Below, piece by piece: positions 31,607 to 43,122 of a stretch of 64,000 bases of DNA. The translations under genes were made by a program, and so were the position numbers. Source of the stretch: Plasmodium brasilianum (taxonomy: Eukaryota > Apicomplexa > Aconoidasida > Haemosporida > Plasmodiidae). Numbering within the stretch: the first letter of the stretch is position 1; each line of letters begins with the position of its first letter. The DNA lies in contig NC_090121.1 in NCBI RefSeq assembly GCF_023973825.1, positions 1,074,001 to 1,138,000 of the forward strand, given 5' to 3'. The notes below the pieces were generated by a model. The model saw only the letters and a list, made by a program, of their open reading frames with translations, was not told where the DNA came from and did not search any database.

Positions 31607-34376
31607 ATGATATGGATAAATTTAGTAACAGTCATAGTGACAGCCTTTTTTGTTTTTTCCCCCCAAAAAAGTATGCTTTGTTTAACATGCACTCAGCATA
31701 ATATTGTAAAATATATGTTAAGTGCAAGGTTAAATACAATACACCAGAGACAAAAAAAAATAAATAATTATAATATAATAAAAAGAGATATACCCAGTAC
31801 AGGAAAAAAACTCGTTCATGTAGTACCCAGAAAAAACTATGGCTTTATTAATAAATCGAGATTATTAACACCCATAATAAAACTTAAATTAAATAACAAA
31901 CGTAGCAATTTTAATTATTCAAATAAAACACCTGAATTAAAGTTAAACCAAATTTACAGTAGTTGTCTCTTCATCTTACCACTAAGTGAGGAAACAGGAA
32001 AAAAAAAAAAGAAATCCTCTTATACTCCAAGCAGTAATAATAATAATAATTTTCTGCCTAAGATGAGTCATAATATCTGCCAACCGAAACCTAATGATTC
32101 ATATATAACAGAAAAGAAAAGTGAAAAGAGTCAGGATGAAGGGATGATAGAAGCCTCCTTTATGAATAATGGTGAAGACAATATAATAAAAAGTATTTCA
32201 AACAATTTGAAAGAAGTGCATGACAACTATAATACCAACAGTTCTGTAGTTATAGAAGGTAATTATGAAAATTTCGGAGGTGAATTTATAAAAAAAAAGG
32301 TAGGAACACATTTAATAGATGCTTTAAACAGATGTAAAGATTATTATGTGCAAATGAATAGCACAACAAGCAAGCAATTTTTTACAAGTGATGATATAGA
32401 GTATTGTAAAGAGGAAACCAGCACAAACAGGAAAAAACGAATGTATAGTCATAATGAAAGTAATAATAATAATAATAATAATAGTAACAGTAACAGTAAC
32501 AATAATAACAATGTTAGTGGTAGCGCTAGTGGATGTGGCGATGAGAATGTCAGTTATAGCGACAACGGTAAGGGCTGCAAAATATTTAGCATAGAAGAAC
32601 TAGAAAACATGAGAAGAAACTCGAATTACCTAAAAATAAATGAAACGGAAAATGAAGATTATAGCATTGAATTATATTTCGACTTTAAGGAATTAAAACT
32701 TTTAAGAAAAAAAAGTGAGACGTTGAAGTCGTTAATAAATAGATTAATATTAAATCTTAGAAAGCTGGAAAAAAATGATAAAAGAAAAAAAAAAAAAAAA
32801 AATGAACGAAGAAAAAAATGAACATGAGGTACCTAGTAAAGAGGAAGTGAAAAATGAGAATGTCATAAATTGTATTCAATTTTTTGATAATGAAAATAAT
32901 TTAATTGATGAAAATACTATTTTGAAAGACATTATAGACAAATTAAAATATGTTTGTATAAATGATCTAAAAATAAGTATTTTTAAAGGTTTATACGACT
33001 TAAAACAAATATATATATCCATGGATGTGTTTAACGGTCACCCCATAATACCTGCTAACGTACCAGTTAACGATATTGATAATTACGTTTACTACTGGGT
33101 TTGTTCAAGTGATAAAAATATCATAAAATCATGTGAACTGTTCTACAAAGCAAGCAAGGAAGATATATCTAAAAAGATTCAACTTGTCATATATAATAAA
33201 GAAAATCCTTTTTTTTTTTATATTACTGAAGAGATAGAAGTAAATCCCAATGCATTTGAAGAAGAACTGAAATTGAAGGAGAAGAGATATATGGATTTTA
33301 AGAAGCTTAATATGGATAATGACAATGATAATGTAATTCGTATTTTGTCGTATAATATCCTTGCACCTATATATACGAACACAAAATATGCATTAGAATA
33401 CATGTTTAAAAATGTAGAGGAATGTTATTTAAAAACAAATTATAGATCTCATTTATTAATACATGATATAAATTACGATTATGATATTATAAGTTTGCAA
33501 GAAGTAAGCGAACATTTACATTCGAACTTGTTTTCTATTTATTTACATGAGAAGTTTTATTCATCCTACAAGGGAAAAAACAATTATGGAAATGATGGTT
33601 GTTCCTTATTTGTTAATAAAAAAAAATTTTCTCTTATTGAATATAAAAATTATGAATTTAAAGAAGTTATAAAAATACCAGACTTAAAAGATGTATATGA
33701 TAGATTTATAAGCTTATCACAAGACCTTGTAGAAATTATTAGAGAGATTAAAACTATTTTTCAAGTAGGAATTTATGTACATAATAACACTGGAAGCATA
33801 TTTCTTATTGCGAACACTCATTTGTATTTTCATAGTTTAGCTCAACATATTAGAGCCATACAATCCTATTGCATATTGTACATTCTAGAAGTGTTAAAAA
33901 ATAAATATAAACAAGAATATTCAAAAAATGTGTATGTAGTATTAAATGGAGATTTCAATACAAATTTCGAATCAGAAGTCTTTTCCTTTTTAGAAGGAAA
34001 AGATATCTCTTCCAATTCGGATGTATGGATGAATTCGAAATTATTTAAAAAAGAATATGATGATTTGAATACTTATCCGACTTTATTTGAATTAAAGAAA
34101 GATGAAGAAAATTCCACAGAACAAGTTATTGGTCCTTCTTTGAATAGACAAAAATTCTTACCTCTATATTCTGCCTACAAAAAAGGAGATATATCTTATA
34201 CTAACTGGAATAATAATTTTATTGATGTCCTAGATTACATATTTTTATCACCAGGAATTAAGGTTAGAAGGATATTAAAAGGACTTGACCAGAAATACTT
34301 TGATAAATATAAAGGGTTACTGTCCCCCATAAATCCGAGTGACCATCTCTCAATAGCTGCTGAAGTCGAAATTTAA
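31607..34376 (+). CDS. Endonuclease/exonuclease/phosphatase family protein, PDE12-like; reading frame broken at an A18 run
   Basis: Two overlapping frames (31607-32821 and 32775-34376) together make one gene; removing one A from the 18-A run at 32785-32802 would give about 922 aa. The N-terminus (MIWINLVTVIVTAFFVF) looks like a signal sequence, followed by a basic Asn-rich region. The second part carries the EEP fold: RILSYNILAPIYTN, the catalytic-Glu motif LQEVSEH, ANTHLYFHSLAQHIRAIQ, LNGDFNT, a VLDYIFLSPG segment and the final SDHLSIAAEV. Segment order and the NTHLYFH / IRAIQ signature resemble PDE12, a 2',5'-phosphodiesterase and mitochondrial poly(A) exoribonuclease, within the CCR4-like group. 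The leader suggests organelle or secretory targeting; the compartment is not determinable. The break is most likely a homopolymer-length error, but could be real slippage. Confidence 0.87.
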
Positions 34377-34824
34377 TATCACAACACTATTCGGACCATT
34401 TTTAATGTGGGGAAATAACAATTAATTTTCATACAGAAGACTTTTGAAGTTACATTTTTTTTTTTTTTTTTTTATAAAAGGAGCAATCTTAACCACATTT
34501 CATTATGGCAATAAATTAAAACATAATATAAGGGTAATTAATTTTCTGATGCACGAATAAGGAAATTTTTTCACTTTGGAGAAACATTTGTTTTGCTCAT
34601 GTTCCATTTTTGTTAATTTTAATTAAGCGAAGCATGAGGGAAATTTTAGTTGTTTATATGTTTACTTTAGCGCATGTTTGATTATTTAAACATCGTAATT
34701 GTTATTTACTTGTATACTTATGCGTGCATGTATATGTGTGTTTTTTTTTTTTTTTTTTCTGAACATGTCATATTTTTTCTCATTTTTAGAACTTTGCAAA
34801 ATTACAATTTTAGCAAAACGAAAA

Positions 34825-35010
34825 ATGGAAAAATTAAAAAATTATAGCAACATATGTTGGTTTTTCACGTTGTTTTACATAATTATCCTAGTTAGCATTT
34901 TATCCGATTTCTCATTTCTCAGTACACATGTTTTGCTACAACTATATTTTTGTGTTTTGTTTGGGGTTTATACATCATCAAAAATTGTTCTTATTATTTA
35001 TCCTTCATAA
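34825..35010 (+). CDS. Possible tiny membrane protein, 61 aa
   Basis: An ATG-initiated frame MEKLKNYSNICWFF...VGVYTSSKIVLIIYPS-like in character, with two hydrophobic helices (about residues 10-27 and 34-55) separated by a short polar loop (SDFSFLS). The frame is open 5' of the ATG back to a good acceptor (CTCATTTTTAG at about 34790), so this may be the last exon of a spliced gene. No family is recognised. The AT-rich background readily makes hydrophobic frames, which lowers confidence. Confidence 0.35.
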   Translation: MEKLKNYSNICWFFTLFYIIILVSILSDFSFLSTHVLLQLYFCVLFGVYTSSKIVLIIYPS

Positions 35011-36073
35011 AACGATAACATATTAATATAGGCACATATAAATATGCTATATATGCTACCATCCATATGATCTATTTTTTTGTGCCTTCATATCATGTTT
35101 GAGTCTTTGAGGAAAATATGTATTTGTACATATTTATATAATAAATTAACCCCTCTCCTCACATTTTTATAAATTACAGATGGTCATATTATGCCACTTA
35201 TTATTATCCCTTCATTAGCAGCATAAATAGTTCATAAACTAATTAATACTCCAGTAACATTACGTATTACTGTTGCAATATCGCTATGAACAACTCCAAT
35301 TTTTTTATTAAATATTAAGGGAATACCTTTAAAATGTCCTCCGTAAAACGAACTTGTTCATTTAATATTTTAATAATGTGAAATATTTGAAAATTTAGAA
35401 ATATTTGAAAATTAAGAAAAATTTGAAAAGATGATAAAGAATTAAAATAATGCAAAGCAATACACTGTGTTGCATTTTTTCTATCGCTCCATGTATTTCC
35501 GCAAATGCAGGTGCAATGTTTTTATCGTGAAAATGCCATGTGTATTTATTTTAAGCGCTAAACTTTATTTATTTTTTTTTTATTATTTTTAATTAATTTT
35601 TATAATTTTACTTATTCTTTATTGTTTTTTTCTTTTTTGCGTTACTTTTAAAAAATTTAAATAAAAAAAATACATCAATATTTTGTTAATAATAATTCGC
35701 GAAATAAATACATGATTTTACTCTGCGAATTTTCTAAGAATGCAAAAAAAAAATTATTTTTTTCCCCAAAGGAGGATTTTAAAATCGCATGTAGATTTAC
35801 CTCTTTAATTTTTCGTCTTTCATTTGTTCACTCTTTATCACGCATTTGTGCTGCTCATTTTCGTAGCTGATTTTTATTTCGCATTTATATCTCGAATTTA
35901 TAACACGCATTTATATAGCGAATTTATACCACTCATTTATACCGCGAATTTTGCACGTTACCCCCGTTTATTAACAAAACTACGTAGAAAGGGTTATATG
36001 TTATTCCCGTTTTCCTTTTTTTTTTTTTTCTTTTTTTCATTACAATTTAACGAAAAAAGGCAGGTAACAAAGA
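35011..36073. other. Intergenic region upstream of RBX1
   Basis: AT-rich DNA with small degenerate repeats (GAAAATTTGAAA-type near 35380-35430; ATTTATA/CGAATT-type near 35880-35950) and T runs just before the RBX1 start. No gene seen. Confidence 0.55.
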
Positions 36074-36397
36074 ATGATTGATAACATAAGGAATGATGAC
36101 AAAGAAATATTCAAAGTTCATAAGTGGTCAGCAGTTGCTGCATGGTCGTGGGATATCAGTGTAGACAATTGCGCTATTTGTAGAAATCATATAATGGACT
36201 TATGCATTGAGTGTCAAGCTAAGTTAAATGAAAATGATAATGATAAAGAGAAAAAAATTGATAAAGAAAATTGCACAGTTGCTTGGGGTGTGTGTAATCA
36301 TGCTTTTCATCTACATTGTATATCAAGATGGATTAAAGCAAGACAAGTTTGTCCCTTAGATAACACTAATTGGGAATTCCAAAAGGCTGCAGATTAA
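36074..36397 (+). CDS. RBX1: RING-box protein RBX1 (cullin-RING ligase subunit), 107 aa
   Basis: RBX1 is the catalytic RING subunit of cullin-RING E3 ligases; it recruits the E2 and also promotes cullin neddylation. The whole family core is present: [13 protein letters not shown] (cullin-binding strand), [19 protein letters not shown] (first zinc ligands, C33, C36, C44, C47), then [20 protein letters not shown] and [15 protein letters not shown] with the remaining Cys/His ligands and the final conserved Asp. Length (107) fits the family (about 108). A parasite-specific insertion of charged residues ([14 protein letters not shown]) lengthens the loop between QAK and CTVAW. The N-terminus [11 protein letters not shown] is short and variable, as in other species. 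Single exon. Confidence 0.96.
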   Translation: MIDNIRNDDKEIFKVHKWSAVAAWSWDISVDNCAICRNHIMDLCIECQAKLNENDNDKEKKIDKENCTVAWGVCNHAFHLHCISRWIKARQVCPLDNTNWEFQKAAD

Positions 36398-37280
36398 TTA
36401 TTATCTAACTGTTTTTTACACTCCTAATTTTTGACCATGTACTTGGAGGGGGTATACGAAAAACATGAGCTCAAGTACAATCCCCTTTTAAAAACCCGTT
36501 TGCACGGTTTTCGAGATTGTCCAAATGGAAATTTTAAAGTGATATTTTCCTCCCCTTTTTGTTTCATTTTAGTTCTTTATTTGCTTCATTTTCGTCCCAT
36601 TTTTACTCCACTTTCGTCTCATTTTTGCTTCACTTTCGTCTCATTTGTGCTTCACTTTCGTCTCATTTTTGCTTCACTTTCGTCCCACTTTTGCAATATT
36701 TTTTTTGTGACCCTTTGCATGTAACAAATTTTTTTTTTTTTTTTTTTTTTAAATCATTATTAAAAAATAAATAATATTAAAATAAGCAAATAAAAATTTT
36801 AATAAATGGAAAAATTAATAAAATAGGAACATACAATAACAAGAAAACATTGCGATGGTAAAAATAAAACGAAACAGTGGGGGGGTGCACTTGCAAATGT
36901 ATATTCATATATATATATATATATATATGTATGTATACATGTGTATATATAAATATAGGTACACATATGTACGTCATGAAAATTATAAAAGGAATTAACA
37001 AAAAAAAAAAAAGAAAAAATCATATAAACGCACAACTCGTTATGTCATGAAAAGCACACTTCAATGTACACTTTAAATTAGACTAAAAAAAAAAAAAAAA
37101 AAAAAAATTATTCAAAAAAAATGACTTTCCTGACCATTTAAGCAAAAATTATTTTTACTTTATCATTCTCCCGAATTATGTATTCTTCAAAATGGATTAA
37201 ATACCCTTCTCGTTCGTGCGCCCAATATCGTAACTGTGAAGGCGTCTTCTGTTCTGTTCCCCTCTCTACCTTTTACGTAT

Positions 37281-37312
<32 letters not shown>

Positions 37313-37467
37313 GTAATTTTTGTTTTCTCTTCTTCCGTTTTTGCCTCTACTGTTTCACTTGTATAAGAAGTAATCCTGCACGGTTTTGGAGCACAAAGTG
37401 AGCAAGCAACATTTTGTGGATTTTATTTATATTTTTGCGCGTATGTTTAGGAGTTACACCATCCCTT
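36398..37467. other. Convergent intergenic region with a 22-bp pyrimidine-rich repeat
   Basis: Between the ends of RBX1 and the P4-ATPase. It contains about five to six units of CACTTTCGTCTCATTTTTGCTT at about 36580-36695, then T and A homopolymers and TA microsatellites near 36910 and 37285. No gene supported. Confidence 0.6.
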
Positions 37468-40400
37468 TCAAGTTTTCCTCTTGCACTTGAAAGATACAAT
37501 GTCATCCTTTGCTAAGGGCATCTTAATTTTATAAATGGCCTTTTGTACTAAGCCCCAAAAAGCTTCCTTTGCTTCCACTGCAAAAGCAAAACCTTTATGA
37601 GTAAAATCATTGAAACTATTTAGGCTATCTATATATGCTAATTTTTTCATTTCACATTTTCTTAAACCTTCAAACTTCCCAAGACTTAACTGCTCAAGAA
37701 CAATTTGTTCCATAGTTGGTTTTTTTATAAATTGATAAGTCATAAGTACTATTAGAGGTAAGAGGGATACATAAAGAGATATAATAATAGAGATATAATA
37801 ATTAGCAGAAGAGTGAGCTCGTTCGAACGTCCCATGTAATTCATCGGCTCCTACTATATCTAAAAAGAATTTTGTATTACTTATAATAAACCAGAAAAAA
37901 AAAGTAATAATAATTTCAAACCATAAAACAGCATGAGAAATAACAAACCAAGTGTTTGTCATAAGTACTACTACAACATTGACTGCAATAACATGATGTG
38001 TATAGAGTATTTGAGAAAAGGTATTAAAATCAATATCGACACTATGGTTTTCCTCTATGGTAGAATATGCTTGACCCGTTGAAAAGTGCAGAATAATTAC
38101 AGTTTCTACTGATGCTAGCCAGATAGCAAAGAGTAAGTAAACAAATAAATACTGTGTACCGTATGATCGATATTTATCCGGTTTTGATCTTTTGCCTATC
38201 CATGATTTCATCTGGTCAGTTGACTTATGAAAAAAAGGGATACATTTAAATGGAAATAAAAAAATTTTAAAGAGACCATGATAACAATATTTTATTTTCT
38301 CTGTATAATATTCTATTTTTTTATTGGAATAAAGAGGCCATAATGTGGATGGGGATGTGCCATATAGTAATGGATTATTCAAGAGTATATGATGAGGTAG
38401 TTGTTTATCTAATGCTACAAAAAATATAACTGGTAAAGAGGTAAACGCTATGTTAATAATTTGCTTAGTCCATGGATTCCATGCATCGATTGCACTATAT
38501 CCTGTCCAGAATATCAAAACCATAGAACATAAACAAAAACTTACATTACGAAAAATGCAAAAATATACTAAGAAAGAATTCCTTCTTAATGATTCTCTTC
38601 CATGTACAAATAATAATTTTTTTAAATATTTAAATTCACTTATGGTAAAGTCAGAGGATCTAGCTGCTTGTAATCCCTCCTTACCAGCTATTCCAACACC
38701 AACATTTGCCATCAAAATCATACCTACGTCATTTGCACCATCTCCTATAGCTAGAGATGTTCCCCTAGGATTAAATGCTGAATTTTCCTTAACTAGTAAT
38801 GACTTCTGTTTTGGTGTCACTCTACATGCAATAAGAGTTGATGCACTTCTAGCCAATGTGTAAAATTTTATTTTTAATATTTTATTATTCATAATTACAT
38901 CTAATGCTTCCCCAGTAATAGTAATAGAAAATTGGGAATAATGTACTTTATTATCCTTTGCTTTCATTTTATCTATATCATTATTATTATTATTATCATT
39001 ATTATTATTATTATTATGACCAAATGATTCACTAGATTCTAAAAAGGAATTATATATTTTTTCTTGTTTATCCAATCCAGGAAGAGAAGATGAAGTATCA
39101 TTTTTAATATTAAAAATATTTGATGATATACTACTTTTATTTATTGTACCAAAAATATTTGTTTTCATAAAATTAAGAATAGTTTCAGATCTTAGATCTA
39201 AATTTAAATGCTCCCAGTTAACACTATTCCACCATTTATTCCCATGATTAACATTCAATAAATTAGCTGCGTTTGTATTTTTCTCATGAATATTAATTTG
39301 TTCAAGTAATAACGTTGGACTTGTTTCTGTAAATACAGCATTATACGTTTCCTTATTTAGTATATTTATTGAATGTCCAATGTTTATTGCTGTTTCAAGT
39401 TTGTCTCCTGTCAATACACAAATTGTCATCCCTGCATCTCTCAAATCTTGTATCACTTGAGGAACATCCTCCTGTAATTTATCATCAATTCCGGTGCAAC
39501 CGATTATTACTAGATTTTTTTCCGCTTCATCATAAAACGTTTGCAAATAGTCCTCGTCTCCTGCATCTTCTCCTGCTGTTATTCCCCCTTTTCCATTTTC
39601 TGATTTCTTCCTTGCTTCCATATGACTTGTATACATACTACTAAACTCATCTTCTGTTAAATGTTTATATCCTAACACTAAGGTCCGAAGGCCAGATGTT
39701 GCAAAGGCATTTAACTGATACTCTATATGTCCCACAATATGTTCTTGATTTTTGGCAGCCAGTTTTAGTACACTTGTGTCAGCACCCTTTACTAGCATGT
39801 ATATTTCATCCTTTTCATTTTTAACAATTAGGGACATTCGTTTCCTAACATTGTCGAAGGAAAATACATCAAGGATTTCAAAGGAAAGGATGGGCACTAC
39901 TTTCTTGTTAATTTTTTTTTTTTCTTCCTCTCTCACTCGTTCGTCCCTTTGTTCCTCTATTCTTTCTCCTTTTTCCTCTCCCATTTTTTCGTCCCTTTCT
40001 TTCTCCACAGCTTCCATCCTAGTCTGTTCACTAAAGCTCACCTTGTTGGAAGTAAATATATTTTTAATGGGTATGGACATGTAGAAATTGCTGGCCTCAT
40101 CTTTCACATTATAGTTAATGGAACTTCCCAAAGTAGACTCATTTAATTTCGATTGTCTTTTTTTTTTGTCTTTACTCATGGATACCTCCGGAAAGTAGGT
40201 ATCAAAGTTATCTTCATAAAAACGCTTTTTCAACAAAAAATCGTTGAATACCTTTTCTCCTAAAATAAATCTTTGTGCAAATGTAGATGTTAACTCAACT
40301 TCGATTGTTGTTAAATTTGGTCTATTAACGAATTCACATCCTAGATATAAGGAAGTACTAATCAATGCTAATTCGTCTGGAGAACTTGTATCATATTGTG

Positions 40401-42861
40401 GTTGAGTTTGAGTTATATAAGTATAATTAATTTGTGTTTCTTTATCATATATTTTTATTTTATCCATACTATTGTTTTCATCTTCATTAATATCCATTTC
40501 ATCTATATCCACATTTCTAATCATACCACTATGACATAAACTTAATACTAATAATAAGAAATGCACTTGATCTTCTGCATCATTCCGAATACTATAAATT
40601 TTGTTCACAAATAATATTCGATTAAAAAAAACAAATTGATTTTCTCCTCGTTCGAAATCGCTTTCACTGTATATATTCGTCATATGTTCATCCGTCAAAC
40701 TGTTCAAGTGCATATGCTTCTTTTTTTTTTTATGACTATTGAGAGACGTCCTCGACCAGTTCAGGGGATGCACTTTCGATTTTTTGTAATGTTCATTCAT
40801 TGAGCTTATTCTTAGGTTCACATTTCGCTTCGTCGGGATGTTACTCTGGAACCCCTGGAAATATTCGCTTTTGTCCTTGTCATTTTTTCTTCCCACCTGG
40901 TCATTTTCGCTACCCATCTGATCATTTTCGCTACCCATCTGATCATCTTTTTCATCGTCATCTGCGTCCCCCTGTGAATCCTCTTCCGCATCGACAGCTG
41001 CCTTTTCTTCCTCTTTCCCCTCGGGAGCAACAATGAACGAACCGAACTTGTCAGAACTTTGCATCCTCCTCCTTTTCTTCATTATATTATCTTTAATATC
41101 CCTAAAATCGTAAAAACCATAAATGCCCTTATTCCCTAGTCCTATATTTTGCAACTGCATTACATTTTGAGTAAGTGTACCAGTTTTATCCGAGTAGATA
41201 TGAGTAACGTTTCCCATCTCTTCTAGTAGTTGTCCAGCTTTACTTAAAGCATGCCTACCAGCCTTTTCACTATACATATCATTATCCCAGTTAATTAGAT
41301 ATCCCTGTAGTAGTCTGACAACTTCCCATATTAATAACAGATCGACAGGAATAAAAGAACCAAATAATAGAACCATAGAACCAATAGTAATAAAGAAAGT
41401 TTTCAAGCTATCTGAATGTTGATCTAGATGTAAATACCATAAATTATAGCCTTTTTTTCTCATCCACAATACACCTGCTATAGCTACAATAAAAGAAATA
41501 AAAATTTGACAAATAATTAACACAATAACATGATTTCCATAAACAAATTCTAATCTTGACCATTTCTGTCTTGATTTTGTAGATGCATTTTTCATTAATT
41601 TTGTTCTATTTCCAGTATTAATTACTAACCCATATATCCATTTCGTGTTTACTAGAGATGTTCCCCTTAGTACTAAGTTATCTATAGTTATATGAACAAC
41701 ATGCTTTTCTTTTTCCCTCCTTTGCTCCTTTTGCTCATTTGTGTAATCAAAAATAGATATTTTTTCATCATATTCCGTGGTGCAATCCTCGTTTCTTCCC
41801 TTCCTTTCCACTTCCACATTCGGTACATTAGATACATTCGAAAGCACAAAATGCTGTTCATTTATTTCGCTTCGAAATCTGTTGTTCATATATGTCTTAT
41901 TACCGTTATCCGTATCATCGACGTCTTTTGAAGCCTCTTTTCCTGACTTGCACATGTATTTTTTACCTTTCGCCCCGTTGAGTAGTTGCTGTTGCTGTTG
42001 CTGCTGCTGTTGCTGCTTCTCATGCTGCTGAGTCACCTCCTTTCCTAATGCTCTAAGCCGACTGTTGCTATCATAAAAATGCACAACTACCCCATCGTCT
42101 GCCTTATACTGCAGAGGAGGAAGTAGCATGTACCCCTTATAGTCAAAGATGTCATCATTGGGTCTTTCACTTATTAACTCAATTCTACAATAGCCCGCAC
42201 TTTTATCATGTTTAAAATATTTGGATATATCAGGTAAACAATATTTCTGTTTTACATTAGATTCACCATCGACATTTTTAGTTTCAATATTTACTATACC
42301 TTTTTTATTTGAACAATTTAGTACTATTAAATCTGCTGGGAAATATTCATAGGCAAAGATTTTAACAACATCTCCATCTTTAATATTTGCCCATTTCTTT
42401 TCCTTCAATATCCCATTTTCAAAAACCATTGTACTTTTACTATTCTCTTCATTATCAGATTTATGTCTTTGCCAATCTTCAAAAAACTCTTTTATCATAG
42501 CTACAACTATAATAAAAACTAAGGGGATCAAATAAGTGGGCATTCCTTTCGAATCTGTTATTTCTGGTATTAACTGTAACATAGATATGGATAAAAAATA
42601 TAAATTCCCTAACCTCAGAAATTGAAAAAATACTATTAGAGGTATAAAACTGTATATCTTATATTTAGCTGTCCTAATCTCATTTCGGTGTTTCTTACCA
42701 TATATTATATCAATATTTAAATCTTCCTCCTCTAATCTTTTATGGGCATTTTTTACATACAATTCATGATCTTTGTTTATTTCAAAATTAGAAATCAAAT
42801 ATATTTTATTTTCGTGCCTTATACCCTTTATCTTACTCGTTATCCACTCCACCACATTCAT
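37468..42861 (-). CDS. ATP7: P4-type ATPase (phospholipid flippase), ATP7-like, about 1797 aa
   Basis: P4-ATPases flip phospholipids to the cytoplasmic leaflet. All catalytic landmarks are present: M1-M2 near residues 65-130, actuator motif NVDGESNVK near 198, phosphorylation site SDKTGTLTQNVM with the Asp near 558, SFDNVRKRMSLIV and KGADTSV in the nucleotide domain, VLTGDKLETAINIG near 1150, GDGANDVGMIL near 1375, then six C-terminal membrane helices. Asn-, Gln- and Glu-rich insertions explain the size, about 1.5 times the family norm. The start chosen is the first ATG in frame (42861, MNVVEWITSKIK); the frame stays open upstream through a pyrimidine-rich acceptor-like stretch, so a short 5' exon cannot be excluded. 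Two motifs differ from the canonical P4 form: DGES for DGET, and PVDLL where P4 enzymes usually have PISLY in M4. Synteny favours ATP7 (recalled). Confidence 0.92.
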   Translation of the reverse strand: MNVVEWITSKIKGIRHENKIYLISNFEINKDHELYVKNAHKRLEEEDLNIDIIYGKKHRNEIRTAKYKIYSFIPLIVFFQFLRLGNLYFLSISMLQLIPEITDSKGMPTYLIPLVFIIVVAMIKEFFEDWQRHKSDNEENSKSTMVFENGILKEKKWANIKDGDVVKIFAYEYFPADLIVLNCSNKKGIVNIETKNVDGESNVKQKYCLPDISKYFKHDKSAGYCRIELISERPNDDIFDYKGYMLLPPLQYKADDGVVVHFYDSNSRLRALGKEVTQQHEKQQQQQQQQQQLLNGAKGKKYMCKSGKEASKDVDDTDNGNKTYMNNRFRSEINEQHFVLSNVSNVPNVEVERKGRNEDCTTEYDEKISIFDYTNEQKEQRREKEKHVVHITIDNLVLRGTSLVNTKWIYGLVINTGNRTKLMKNASTKSRQKWSRLEFVYGNHVIVLIICQIFISFIVAIAGVLWMRKKGYNLWYLHLDQHSDSLKTFFITIGSMVLLFGSFIPVDLLLIWEVVRLLQGYLINWDNDMYSEKAGRHALSKAGQLLEEMGNVTHIYSDKTGTLTQNVMQLQNIGLGNKGIYGFYDFRDIKDNIMKKRRRMQSSDKFGSFIVAPEGKEEEKAAVDAEEDSQGDADDDEKDDQMGSENDQMGSENDQVGRKNDKDKSEYFQGFQSNIPTKRNVNLRISSMNEHYKKSKVHPLNWSRTSLNSHKKKKKHMHLNSLTDEHMTNIYSESDFERGENQFVFFNRILFVNKIYSIRNDAEDQVHFLLLVLSLCHSGMIRNVDIDEMDINEDENNSMDKIKIYDKETQINYTYITQTQPQYDTSSPDELALISTSLYLGCEFVNRPNLTTIEVELTSTFAQRFILGEKVFNDFLLKKRFYEDNFDTYFPEVSMSKDKKKRQSKLNESTLGSSINYNVKDEASNFYMSIPIKNIFTSNKVSFSEQTRMEAVEKERDEKMGEEKGERIEEQRDERVREEEKKKINKKVVPILSFEILDVFSFDNVRKRMSLIVKNEKDEIYMLVKGADTSVLKLAAKNQEHIVGHIEYQLNAFATSGLRTLVLGYKHLTEDEFSSMYTSHMEARKKSENGKGGITAGEDAGDEDYLQTFYDEAEKNLVIIGCTGIDDKLQEDVPQVIQDLRDAGMTICVLTGDKLETAINIGHSINILNKETYNAVFTETSPTLLLEQINIHEKNTNAANLLNVNHGNKWWNSVNWEHLNLDLRSETILNFMKTNIFGTINKSSISSNIFNIKNDTSSSLPGLDKQEKIYNSFLESSESFGHNNNNNNDNNNNNDIDKMKAKDNKVHYSQFSITITGEALDVIMNNKILKIKFYTLARSASTLIACRVTPKQKSLLVKENSAFNPRGTSLAIGDGANDVGMILMANVGVGIAGKEGLQAARSSDFTISEFKYLKKLLFVHGRESLRRNSFLVYFCIFRNVSFCLCSMVLIFWTGYSAIDAWNPWTKQIINIAFTSLPVIFFVALDKQLPHHILLNNPLLYGTSPSTLWPLYSNKKIEYYTEKIKYCYHGLFKIFLFPFKCIPFFHKSTDQMKSWIGKRSKPDKYRSYGTQYLFVYLLFAIWLASVETVIILHFSTGQAYSTIEENHSVDIDFNTFSQILYTHHVIAVNVVVVLMTNTWFVISHAVLWFEIIITFFFWFIISNTKFFLDIVGADELHGTFERAHSSANYYISIIISLYVSLLPLIVLMTYQFIKKPTMEQIVLEQLSLGKFEGLRKCEMKKLAYIDSLNSFNDFTHKGFAFAVEAKEAFWGLVQKAIYKIKMPLAKDDIVSFKCKRKT

Positions 42862-43122
42862 TATAACTTCCTGGTTCGTTGGACGTTTCGGTTGAGTGGG
42901 GGGAGGGGGGTTGCGGAAGGGATGAATCTGTGTATATATTAGCAAATGTATAGCGTGAACACATGTATAACATGCATACATACACATATATACACGTATG
43001 CATGCACTTGTACATATATATACCTATATGCATGCACGTACTTGGGTGTACTAAGAGGGAACAAAAAAAAATGGCATTATCAGCTATTTGTTTTTGGCTC
43101 CCTATTATGCTAAAGCAAATGC

